13,493 nt of DNA from DATJAJ01 sp035622335 (GTDB lineage Archaea > Thermoproteota > Nitrososphaeria > Nitrososphaerales > Gagatemarchaeaceae), in NCBI GenBank assembly GCA_035622335.1, contig DASPVO010000069.1:1-13493 (forward strand), read 5' to 3'. This document shows, piece after piece, positions 6,511 through 12,965 of the stretch. How positions within the stretch are numbered: position 1 is the first letter of the stretch; the number at the start of each line of letters is the position of its first letter. A program made the translations under genes and the position numbers. The notes below the pieces were generated by a model. The model was not told the origin of the DNA, did no database searches, and saw nothing but the letters and a program-made list of their open reading frames with translations.

Positions 6511-6552
6511 TTAAATAACAATGATACATGCGATATCGCGGAAGCGGGTGAG
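6511..6552 (+). promoter_or_regulatory. Promoter and ribosome binding site of the tandem-HTH regulator
   Basis: TTAAATAA at 6511-6518 is a TATA-like element that would start transcription near 6541. GGTGA at 6547-6551 is a ribosome binding site eight bases before the ATG at 6560, giving a leader of about 19 bases. Between them GCGATATCGC (6530-6539) is a perfect 10-base palindrome just before the predicted start site, a possible operator. A second TATA-like GTATATAT lies further upstream at 6453-6460. Confidence 0.5.
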
Positions 6553-6559
6553 ATAGCCA

Positions 6560-7711
6560 ATGGAGCTAATGACCAAGTCGAAAAAGGACGTCAGTCTCCG
6601 CACCGCCCAGATGGTCCGGCTACTGGCCGAGATCGGTCCGGACATACCCGAGATTGCCAGGAGGCTGGGCCAGTTCAAGGAGTCGGTCAGGTACAGGTAC
6701 AAGCAGAAGATACTGAACGGCGGTTTCGCCGTGCAGGCCGCGCCGAACTATGAGAAGCTGGGGCTCAAGAGGGTGATCATGATAGTAGACTTCAACAACG
6801 ACTTCAGGCCATTCGCGACGTCGATTCTGACCGCCATGACCAAGCTATGCTACGTCGTCAGCTTCGAGAAGACGCTGCCGCGGGGCGAGTACGTGGTCCA
6901 GGCCGCCGTTGCGGCACCTTTCGTGAACGAGTACATCGGCTTCATACACGAGTTGAAGTCGAAGGGTATCTTCTCGTCGGTCGAGGCGCTGGAGTTCGAC
7001 TGGTACAGGAATTCTCCCATGAAGGCGGATTACTACGACTTTGACCACGGTAGGTGGGACTTCGACTGGTCGAGCGTTCAGGGCACCGACGCGTCAGCGG
7101 CGAGCCTGGTTCTCTCGGAGCCCGTCAAGTTCGACACGGTGGACCTGGAGATAATCAAGGAACTGCAGGCCGACGCCAACAAGTCTCTGAAGGAGATATC
7201 CAAGAACATCAACGTCAACTACAAGAAACTCGCGTGGCACTACAGCACCCACGTCATAGGCAGGGGCATGATACGCAACTACAGGGTCAACTGGATGGGG
7301 ACCACGTACGACTTCGACGCGGAGAAGGCTAGGCAGCGACAGCACAGGTACTACATGTGCGCCCTCTTCGTGAAGTACGTGGACGAGGTGGAGAAGATGA
7401 CCCTCAGACAGAGGCTGAGCAGACTGCCGTTCCTGTGGGCCGAAGCCGCGGGCAGCAACTTCTACGCGGAGCTGGCTTTTCCCGTCGAGACGGTGACGGA
7501 GGCGTTCCAGTATCTCGAGACAGCCATTCTGCCCGTGAGAGAGAAGTCGGAGATTCTGACGATAGACCAGTCCAACGCGATCGCCTTCTCCGTGCCTTGG
7601 GAGATGTACAGCTCCGACAAGGGGTGGACGTTCAACAGGGCGGCGCTAACAGCACAATTCGAGAATCTGATCCTGGAAATAAGAAGAGCCGGGTCGGCCC
7701 AGGCCAAGTAG
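6560..7711 (+). CDS. Lrp/AsnC-like transcriptional regulator with two HTH domains
   Basis: This 383-residue protein appears to be a transcription regulator built from two repeated halves. The first half has an HTH at about residues 14-52 (MVRLLAEIGPDIPEIARRLG then ESVRYRYKQKIL), followed by an alpha/beta sensor-like region with IMIVDFNNDF and GEYVVQAAVAAP. The second half starts with TVDLEIIKELQADANKSLKE (about 193-212), a classic Lrp-type HTH opening, then ISKNINVNYKKLAWHYSTHV, followed by another alpha/beta region (residues about 260-350). Each half therefore looks like HTH plus an AsnC-type ligand domain, though the ligand domains are divergent. Such double-HTH regulators are known from Thaumarchaeota; that comparison is from memory. 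Unlike several neighbours it has an ATG start with a proper ribosome binding site. It stands alone on the plus strand, divergent from the beta-rich/OsmC operon, sharing a 190-base intergenic region, so it may control that operon or itself. Confidence 0.8.
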   Translation: MELMTKSKKDVSLRTAQMVRLLAEIGPDIPEIARRLGQFKESVRYRYKQKILNGGFAVQAAPNYEKLGLKRVIMIVDFNNDFRPFATSILTAMTKLCYVVSFEKTLPRGEYVVQAAVAAPFVNEYIGFIHELKSKGIFSSVEALEFDWYRNSPMKADYYDFDHGRWDFDWSSVQGTDASAASLVLSEPVKFDTVDLEIIKELQADANKSLKEISKNINVNYKKLAWHYSTHVIGRGMIRNYRVNWMGTTYDFDAEKARQRQHRYYMCALFVKYVDEVEKMTLRQRLSRLPFLWAEAAGSNFYAELAFPVETVTEAFQYLETAILPVREKSEILTIDQSNAIAFSVPWEMYSSDKGWTFNRAALTAQFENLILEIRRAGSAQAK

Positions 7712-7734
7712 GCCAGGTCGACCCAGAAATCGTC

Positions 7735-7860
7735 TTACGAGCCGCCGGCGCCGCCGATGGCGTCGCCCAGTGGCGCTACGTGTAGCCCCAACGCGGCGAA
7801 CACTATACTCGCGCCGGTCAGAGCGACCATTCCGTATCGGACCTTTTCGTCTAGAGTCAT
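7735..7860 (-). CDS. 41-residue membrane miniprotein
   Basis: This very short reading frame encodes a 41-residue protein beginning MTLDEKVRYGMVALTGASIV and ending in a glycine-rich tail (IGGAGGS). A polar, charged N-terminus (residues 1-9) precedes one hydrophobic segment at about 11-32, so it is predicted to be a single-pass membrane protein with the N-terminus probably inside. It is supported as a gene by an ATG start and by a TATA-like element (GATTAAATTC on the minus strand) centred 27-28 bases before it, the spacing expected for a leaderless archaeal transcript. It converges with the tandem-HTH regulator, leaving 23 bases between stops. I do not know its function; small membrane proteins of this sort often bind and modulate larger membrane complexes. 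Alternative frames here give compositionally odd peptides. Confidence 0.62.
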   Translation of the reverse strand: MTLDEKVRYGMVALTGASIVFAALGLHVAPLGDAIGGAGGS

Positions 7861-7883
7861 TACAACAGCCTGAGGAGAGTATG

Positions 7884-7891
7884 AATTTAAT
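7884..7891 (-). promoter_or_regulatory. TATA-like promoter for the 41-residue protein
   Basis: On the minus strand the core reads ATTAAATT, centred about 27 bases before the ATG at 7860. The spacing implies transcription from the start codon itself. Confidence 0.5.
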
Positions 7892-8160
7892 CTCGGATTA
7901 TCAGTTAATTCTAATCTGGCGGGTCCACGTGATTTCTAACGTTTGGCGAAATCCAAGCTTGAAACGGGTTTATTTTTGGAATCCGGCATAGTGGTCGATG
8001 CTAAACATTTGTTAACAAAGCCAAAGAGACCCCTTATTCGGATTTTACATGGAGCAGCCTGTGCACAATGACACATAATCCAATATTTCGACCCCCAAGA
8101 CCGATTTAGGAGCCTTTTCAGCCCCCAAACAGCAACCTCAGATCGCTGTTTTGACTTGGC
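7892..8160. other. AT-rich intergenic spacer with palindromes, no supported gene
   Basis: This is the longest gene-free stretch (7861-8199 in total). It is AT-richer than its surroundings. It contains CAAGCTTG (7954-7961), a TATA-like TTTATTTTT (about 7969-7977), the perfect palindrome TTTGTTAACAAA (8008-8019), and an inverted repeat AAACAGC / GCTGTTT (8127-8133 and 8145-8151, 11-base loop). The only reading frames are short and not credible. It may hold operators for the metal transporter or a small RNA, but neither is shown. Confidence 0.45.
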
Positions 8161-8176
8161 TTAATTATTATTTACA
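8161..8176 (+). promoter_or_regulatory. TATA-like promoter of the metal transporter operon
   Basis: The run of A and T here includes TTATTTA at 8168-8174, centred about 29 bases before the TTG start at 8200. Transcription would begin at or just before the start codon, within the dyad at 8184-8214. Confidence 0.5.
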
Positions 8177-8183
8177 ACTCTTC

Positions 8184-8214
8184 GGGCGTTCGCTCAAGCT
8201 TGAGCAGGGCGCCC
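8184..8214. repeat. Long dyad symmetry across the transporter start codon, candidate operator
   Basis: GCTCAAGCTTGAGC (8192-8205) is a perfect 14-base palindrome. It is flanked by GGGCG (8184-8188) and its complement CGCCC (8210-8214), with spacers of three and four bases. The dyad spans the predicted transcription start and the TTG start codon. Its position suits a repressor site; a hairpin in the RNA is possible only if transcription starts upstream of it. Confidence 0.5.
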
Positions 8215-8910
8215 GCAGAGAAACATCGGCACATTCCTGTGAGGGGGATAGTGGACAGAGTCGTGCTAGGAGGGAGCGACGGCACGATCGAGAGCCTAGC
8301 CACGACGGCGGCCTTGAACGGGGCGGGCGTGGTCTTCAGGACGCTCCTGGTGGCCGGGCTCGCGCTGTCTCTCGGCGGGGCGGCCTCGATGCTGTTCAGC
8401 AACTACCTTTCGAAGAGGTCGGAGCAGGAGTCCCTGAGAATCGATGTCGAGCGGGAGAGGATGGAGATAGAAACCGAGCCCGAGGAGGAGAAGAGGGAAC
8501 TGGCGGACCTCCTGGCCAAGGAGGGGTACGGGCCGGGGGAGGTCGCGGCTATAATCGAGCGAGTCACCAAAGACAAGGAGACTTGGTTGAGAGCCCAGCT
8601 CAGGCACGAGCTCAACATCAACCTGGATGACACGTCCCCGAATACCGTGAAGACCTCGCTTGCCGCGGGCGGAGCATTCCTCCTCTTCGCTCTCATACCC
8701 CTGGTTCCCTACCTGTTCGAAGCATCCCGTCTCGGCGTCCTCCTCCTTTCGAGTTCCTTGGGCCTCCTGGCGCTCTTCCTGCTGGGGTCGACCCGACTCA
8801 TCTCCTTGGCCAACTTCAACCCGCTAAGAGGTCTGGAGTCGGCAGGTGTAGGGGCGGCCGCGGTCGTACTCCTGTTCGCGATAGGCAAGGTCCTCTCTGT
8901 CTTTCATTAA
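8200..8910 (+). CDS. VIT1/CCC1 family iron/manganese transporter
   Basis: This 236-residue membrane protein belongs to the VIT/CCC1 family, which moves Fe(II) or Mn(II) across membranes. Transmembrane segment 1 carries VVLGGSDGTIESLATTAAL (20s-30s) and segment 2 carries LSLGGAASMLFSNYLSKRSEQE (about 57-78). Asp27 and Met64 are 37 residues apart, as are the pathway Asp43 and Met80 of the plant VIT1 structure (from memory). The usual GEY after segment 2's Met is SNY here. A cytoplasmic helical metal-binding domain follows at about residues 78-140, rich in Glu (ERERMEIETEPEEEKREL, then GYGPGEVAAIIERVTKDK). Three more hydrophobic segments end the protein (155-180, 182-202, 212-234). The TTG start is chosen because it lies at leaderless distance from the TATA element and just before the first motif. 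It leads a three-gene operon. The metal specificity is not evident from sequence. Confidence 0.87.
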   Translation: MSRAPAEKHRHIPVRGIVDRVVLGGSDGTIESLATTAALNGAGVVFRTLLVAGLALSLGGAASMLFSNYLSKRSEQESLRIDVERERMEIETEPEEEKRELADLLAKEGYGPGEVAAIIERVTKDKETWLRAQLRHELNINLDDTSPNTVKTSLAAGGAFLLFALIPLVPYLFEASRLGVLLLSSSLGLLALFLLGSTRLISLANFNPLRGLESAGVGAAAVVLLFAIGKVLSVFH

Positions 8911-8938
8911 TTAGGAGGGAGGGCCAGCGCTGTCCGCC

Positions 8939-9616
8939 ATGGAGAACCAGCCGCAGACTCAGGTTCCCGTGGTGGAGGGCGGAAGAAGCTGGAGAAAGAC
9001 ACTCCTGGAGTTTGCGAGTTCGAAGAGGCTCATCGTCTTCGCGGCAGTCCTTGGCATCGAGATTGCGCTCTTGTTCGGAGCAATGCTCGTCCCGATCGCA
9101 CCGGCAGAGCAGCAGGTGCTCGGCAACGAAGCCAGCACCCTCGCGAACACCACAGCGAGCGCAGGCTTCTTCGGCACGATCTTCCTCATCTTCCAGAACA
9201 ACCTGAGAATCGCACTGATCGAGATGATACCGATTCTGGGCGCGGTGGCGTTCCTCGAGTCGATCTTCGTCACTGGGCAGATCATCGAAGTGATAGGGAT
9301 GAGGAGAAGCGTTCCCGGTCCACTCCTCGGCGGCGCCCTCTTCCTCTTTCCATTCACCTTCGTTGAGCTTTCGTCATACGCCATAGCGGTCTCCTCTGGG
9401 TCTCTCTTGCTCCTCTCCACCGCAAGGCAGAGGGCGGTAGCGGAGGCCCGGGTCTTCGTCCTTCAGATAGGCGTCGTGGTGCTGCTCCTTCTGCTCGCCG
9501 CGACGATGGAGACGATAACGGACTACGCGCCGGTCGTGGGGCTTGCGCTCTGGATTCCGGCGATACTCGCCGCGGTGCTGGTCGAACGGAGCCTCAGAAG
9601 GATTCGACGGACTTGA
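8939..9616 (+). CDS. SpoIIM (stage II sporulation protein M)-like membrane protein
   Basis: This 225-residue integral membrane protein resembles the SpoIIM/DUF95 family, widespread in archaea, where it has no link to sporulation. The family traits are IFLIFQNNLRIALIEMIPIL (81-100, the FxxNxxxAl element), followed by a Gly-containing helix, and FLFPFTFVELSSYAIAVSSG (135-154), which matches the family's P-H-G-x-x-E-L segment with FTF in place of HGI. About five to six hydrophobic segments are visible: 31-53, 76-116, 126-160, 171-190 and 196-215. The ATG at 8939 follows the transporter stop by 28 bases. A strong purine-rich GGAGGGAGG lies about 20 bases upstream, a little far for a ribosome binding site. 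It overlaps the HAD gene by four bases. In other genomes these proteins are often next to transporter genes, but the function is unknown. An ABC-transporter-like role is not supported here, since no ATPase is adjacent. Confidence 0.72.
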   Translation: MENQPQTQVPVVEGGRSWRKTLLEFASSKRLIVFAAVLGIEIALLFGAMLVPIAPAEQQVLGNEASTLANTTASAGFFGTIFLIFQNNLRIALIEMIPILGAVAFLESIFVTGQIIEVIGMRRSVPGPLLGGALFLFPFTFVELSSYAIAVSSGSLLLLSTARQRAVAEARVFVLQIGVVVLLLLLAATMETITDYAPVVGLALWIPAILAAVLVERSLRRIRRT

Positions 9617-10290
9617 GAGAGAAGTATGCGACCTTCGACTGCTACGGGACGCTGATCGACTGGAGGACGGGCATCCAGGAGGCGCTCACAAGGGAGTACG
9701 GACCGCTCCCCTTCGCGGGAGCCGCCCTCTACCGAGCCTATGCCGAGGCAGAGCTTGAGCAAGAGACCACCTACAAGAAGTACAGAGAGGTGCTTAGTGG
9801 GACGGCCCGCGAGCTCGACAGACGCTTCGGGCTAGGAGGTTCTGCGGCCGCGGCGACGCGATTCGCAGACTCCGTGCCGACCTGGCCTGCCTTTCGAGAT
9901 ACCGCCGAGTCTCTGAGGAGGCTAGGAGCCCTTGGATACAAGCGCTACATACTCTCCAACGTTGACAAAGACATGCTGAACGAGACGATCGAGAGAACGG
10001 GGCTCGAGATTGAGGGGTCGGTGACCGCGGAAGAGACAGGGTCATACAAGCCGAAGCCGAACCACTGGTTGAAGTTCTGGGAAAAGACTAGCTCGACGGC
10101 CGCGGAGGAGCTTCACGTCGCCCAGAGCGTACTCCATGACGTCGCGCCCGCCGAGGCGCTCGGCGTGAAAACGGTGTGGGTAAACAGATACCGGGAAGCG
10201 CTCCCACGCGACGTGCACCCCGGCTACGTGTGTGAATCTCTTGCAGACCTTGTGGACCTTCTCGGGGCCGAGGGGAAGGCCCCGGGATAG
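9613..10290 (+). CDS. HAD superfamily hydrolase (2-haloacid dehalogenase-like)
   Basis: This 225-residue cytoplasmic hydrolase belongs to the haloacid dehalogenase superfamily, mostly phosphatases of small metabolites. Motif I is FDCYGTLIDW with nucleophile Asp9. The subfamily-I helical cap occupies roughly residues 18-90. Motif II is YILSNVD (Ser115), motif III is the YKPKP lysine region (about 146-148), and motif IV is VLHDVAPAEALG with Asp176, followed by VKTVWVNR. The FDxYGTLxDW and SN pattern is that of 2-haloacid dehalogenase-like members, but in motif I the second residue is Cys rather than the second Asp seen in most HAD phosphatases. Such members may be dehalogenase-like or phosphatases, and I cannot tell which. 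The start is TTG at 9613, sharing bases with the upstream TGA stop (TTGA), a coupling overlap. It ends one base before the opposing permease gene. Confidence 0.88.
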   Translation: MREKYATFDCYGTLIDWRTGIQEALTREYGPLPFAGAALYRAYAEAELEQETTYKKYREVLSGTARELDRRFGLGGSAAAATRFADSVPTWPAFRDTAESLRRLGALGYKRYILSNVDKDMLNETIERTGLEIEGSVTAEETGSYKPKPNHWLKFWEKTSSTAAEELHVAQSVLHDVAPAEALGVKTVWVNRYREALPRDVHPGYVCESLADLVDLLGAEGKAPG

Positions 10291-10291
10291 G

Positions 10292-11878
10292 CTATTCGGG
10301 TGGTATCTCCGAATAGAGAAGGCTGAGCCGTATCCCTCGTCTCTTGTTAAGGTAGTAAGAGACTAGGTATATGCCGATGGGGACCACGAGCGAAGCTACG
10401 GTGAACACCTGCGCGGAGAAAGCGAATGGACCTATCGCGCTGTTGGTCAGACTCACGTATCCCAGATAGGCGAAGAGGACGGCTCCGAGGACCCCGAGGA
10501 GCGACAGGAAAGGAATACCTCGACCGCCCGTGACCGCCGCGTAGACGTCGCGCCTCGAGTATGGGATCACTATGGCGCTCACTGCCGCCAGGAACCACAC
10601 GATGGAATAGAACAGGATCGCGTTGACCTGCGCCGTGATGAAGGACGTGAAGTAGACCAGGTACATCGGGATGACCGCGAGGACGGCGGCGAAGAAGAGC
10701 GCGTTGACCGGTGTGTGGAACCTGTCGCTGACAGAGGCGAGCCATGACGGAACCACCCGGTCGAAGGACCACGCCATGAAGAGCCTGCCGATGAAGATCA
10801 GTGCGAGCCAAGACCATCCTATGTTCCCTATGAACAGACCGACGACGATAAGCCACAGCAGCGTGGCGTTCGGATTGAGGACGGTCGCGAACGCCGTGGG
10901 GACGGTCGAGAAGCCGCCCCCCGTGGACTTCGCCCACGCCTCTATGAAGGAGAGCCCGACCACGCGGTCCAGCTCGTAGGTGAGCCCGAACCAGACGGCC
11001 GTCGAGAAGAGTTGGGCGAGGACGAGGCCGTAGAGGAGAGACCTCTTGGGCCTCCTTATCTCGCCTCCGACGAACTGCATCACAGGATACGGCCCTATGC
11101 TAACGAAGAGTATGGGGACCACGGCACCGACCGACGCGAGCGTTGCCCCGGGTGTGTAGCCCGCCGCGCTCGCCTGCGAAAACACCGCGGCGACGCCTCC
11201 CTGGAAATAGTTGCCGTAGTCCGTAACGAAGGCCTGGTGGCTGCTCGTGACCAAGAGACCGAGCGTCAGGAGCATCGCCAAGGCTCCGTAGGCGAAGAAC
11301 GAGTAGAGGACCACCTTCAGTGCCCTTCCACCCACTATCACGAGCCCCGTCCCCACCGACAGGATGGCCAGACCCGCAGCCATCATCCCCCAAGTGAAGG
11401 CGCCGGGGGCTCCGGGCGTGAACGTGTTACCCAGCGAGGCCATCGCCGCGTTGTGCAGCATCTGCCCTGCGAAGGAGAGCTGGATCCCTGCCTCGGAAAA
11501 GGCCCAGTACGAACCCGAACCCGCGGAGACCAGGATGGCGAGAAGGAAGAGAAAGCTGGCGACGAAGCCCACCCACCCCGACAGAGTCCTCGAGATGAAG
11601 ATGTAGTCTCCGCCGGACCTCGGCATCACGGACGTGAGCTGCCAATAGAGCAGGACAACGACGATCGCGATCACCGCCCACAGGGCGAGGCTCGCGTAGT
11701 AGTTCACGTTCGTGTAGTAGTCGGGCGTAAGCCAGAAGATTCCCACCCAGCTGGTCAACCAGGGAAAGAAGATTATGCTCCAGACGAAGACGTCAAGAGA
11801 GGACAGCTCCCTGACGAGCCCTGTGGCTTGACGGACGAATGCAGGCTTGAAACCGCCTTCCGGTTCCCCTCCTTGCAC
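10292..11878 (-). CDS. APC superfamily amino acid permease
   Basis: This 528-residue protein is a secondary transporter of the amino acid-polyamine-organocation superfamily, probably taking up amino acids or related amines. About 12 hydrophobic segments are visible. Hallmarks are SVMPRSGGDYIFISRTL early in the protein (residues about 84-100), GGEIRRPKRSLLYG in the middle (loop after the segment with ILFVSIGPYPVMQF), and RLFMAWSFDRVVPSWLASVS (about 367-386) with RFHTPVNALF just after. The N-terminus has a 20-residue cytoplasmic tail before ATGLVRELSSLDVF. The usual GxGIF of segment 1 is not clearly present; WLTSWVGIFWLTPD stands there. The GTG start is the best in frame; no strong TATA or ribosome binding site is evident. 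It converges with the HAD gene (one-base gap) and is divergent from the AIR-synthase-related gene. The substrate is unknown. Confidence 0.9.
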   Translation of the reverse strand: MQGGEPEGGFKPAFVRQATGLVRELSSLDVFVWSIIFFPWLTSWVGIFWLTPDYYTNVNYYASLALWAVIAIVVVLLYWQLTSVMPRSGGDYIFISRTLSGWVGFVASFLFLLAILVSAGSGSYWAFSEAGIQLSFAGQMLHNAAMASLGNTFTPGAPGAFTWGMMAAGLAILSVGTGLVIVGGRALKVVLYSFFAYGALAMLLTLGLLVTSSHQAFVTDYGNYFQGGVAAVFSQASAAGYTPGATLASVGAVVPILFVSIGPYPVMQFVGGEIRRPKRSLLYGLVLAQLFSTAVWFGLTYELDRVVGLSFIEAWAKSTGGGFSTVPTAFATVLNPNATLLWLIVVGLFIGNIGWSWLALIFIGRLFMAWSFDRVVPSWLASVSDRFHTPVNALFFAAVLAVIPMYLVYFTSFITAQVNAILFYSIVWFLAAVSAIVIPYSRRDVYAAVTGGRGIPFLSLLGVLGAVLFAYLGYVSLTNSAIGPFAFSAQVFTVASLVVPIGIYLVSYYLNKRRGIRLSLLYSEIPPE

Positions 11879-11969
11879 GATGCTTCGGGGCGCGTCTCAC
11901 TGAAAAACACATCGAAACACTACCTACCTGCAATAGACTGAAATCAGCGTGTGGGCGTCCCACTGTCGG

Positions 11970-12965
11970 TTGGACGGTTTCCAGCTCGGAAAGTTGCCAA
12001 TCCCTGTTCTGAAGCGCACAGTGATGAGCATGACGGGTTCACCCTCGGCCAAGGTCATATTGGGCCCGAAGGCGGGAGTCGACTTCGCCGTGGTCAAGCT
12101 GGGTGGGGGCTTCCTCGTCGCCTCCTCGGACCCGGTCACAGGGGTGGGCAGCAACACGGGGTGGTACGCCGTGAACGTCAGCGCCAACGACGTAGCGACG
12201 AGCGGTAACAGGCCTCAGTATATGGAGACAGTGATACTTCTCCCAGAGAAGGCAAGGGAGGAAGACCTGGCAGAAGTCTCAGAGCAGGTCCACCGTGCGG
12301 CGAAGAAGTTGCACATCGCGGTGGTGGGTGGCCACACGGAAGTCACTCCGGGACTCGGCAGACCCATAGTCGTCGCGACGGTCTTCAGCTTCGTCAGCCG
12401 GTACATCTCTGCAGAGGGGGGCAAGCCGGGAGACACCATAATGATGACGAAGACCGCTGGCCTAGAGGGCACCTGCGCTTTGGCGAGAAGGGCGGAAGAG
12501 AGGGGTCGTGCACTTAGCCCGTCTGTCATCAGAAGCGCCCGGGCGCTCGAAGGCAGGCTGAGCGTCGTGGAAGAAGCCGTAAGGTCGTTTCGCACCGGCG
12601 CGGTCCACGCGATGCACGACTGCACCGAGGGAGGAGTCCTCGGCGCGGTCTACGAGATGTCTGTCGCGTCCTCTCTGGGCTTCACGCTGAACGAGGATAG
12701 CGTTCCGATAGCAGGAGCGACGAGGGGCATCGCGGGTATGCTGAAACTGGACCCGCTCAAGCTGCTGGGCTCGGGCTCACTCCTGCTGGCCGTCGAAGGG
12801 GGCCGGGAGAAGGAGGTCAGGAGGGCGCTCCGTGGGACCAAGGTCTCTGAGATTGGCACCTTCGAGGCGGGCGCAAGGGTTCTTCTGAAGGCCGGCGGTG
12901 CCAGAAGGGTTGTCAGGGCCGCACCGACCGATGAGTTCTGGAGGGCTTATTCGAAGCTAGGGTGA
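11970..12965 (+). CDS. AIR synthase-related protein (PurM/HypE/ThiL/SelD superfamily)
   Basis: This is an ATP-binding protein of the PurM-like superfamily, of uncertain reaction. The N-terminal GKLP...VLKRTVMSMTG, then VILGPKAGVDFAVVKLGGGF and SSDPVTG, matches the archaeal AIR synthase-related/HypE-like pattern, with the ANDVATSGNRPQYM segment that forms the dimer and ATP site. Further motifs are VVGGHTEVTPGLGRPIVVAT and MHDCTEGGVLGAVYEM. The HypE C-terminal cysteine tail (PRIC-type) is absent: it ends RAYSKLG, and no hydrogenase genes lie nearby. I place the start at TTG 11970 (331 residues, MDGFQLGKLP), since the preceding residues to a GTG at 11949 (MWASHCR) look unlike the family; either is possible. 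Its stop overlaps the opposing topoisomerase gene's end by nine bases. It is most probably an uncharacterised kinase-like or amidine-forming enzyme. Confidence 0.82.
   Translation: MDGFQLGKLPIPVLKRTVMSMTGSPSAKVILGPKAGVDFAVVKLGGGFLVASSDPVTGVGSNTGWYAVNVSANDVATSGNRPQYMETVILLPEKAREEDLAEVSEQVHRAAKKLHIAVVGGHTEVTPGLGRPIVVATVFSFVSRYISAEGGKPGDTIMMTKTAGLEGTCALARRAEERGRALSPSVIRSARALEGRLSVVEEAVRSFRTGAVHAMHDCTEGGVLGAVYEMSVASSLGFTLNEDSVPIAGATRGIAGMLKLDPLKLLGSGSLLLAVEGGREKEVRRALRGTKVSEIGTFEAGARVLLKAGGARRVVRAAPTDEFWRAYSKLG

Noticed and set aside
7770..7991. 73-codon plus-strand frame over the miniprotein and spacer
   Set aside because: Composition is irregular, the start is unsupported, and the minus-strand 41-residue gene with a TATA element explains the region better.
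7936..8076. 46-residue minus-strand frame starting MCHCAQAAPC in the AT-rich spacer
   Set aside because: No ribosome binding site, weak promoter context and composition unlike a protein; the many cysteines seem to come from base composition.
11012..11941. 309-codon open frame on the plus strand opposite the permease
   Set aside because: It is rich in Arg, Glu and Gly in a pattern typical of the antisense of a GC-rich membrane-protein gene, has no recognisable domain, and the permease on the other strand is clear.
11949..12965. HypE hydrogenase maturation protein
   Set aside because: The superfamily fits, but the C-terminal cysteine motif and any hydrogenase neighbours are missing.
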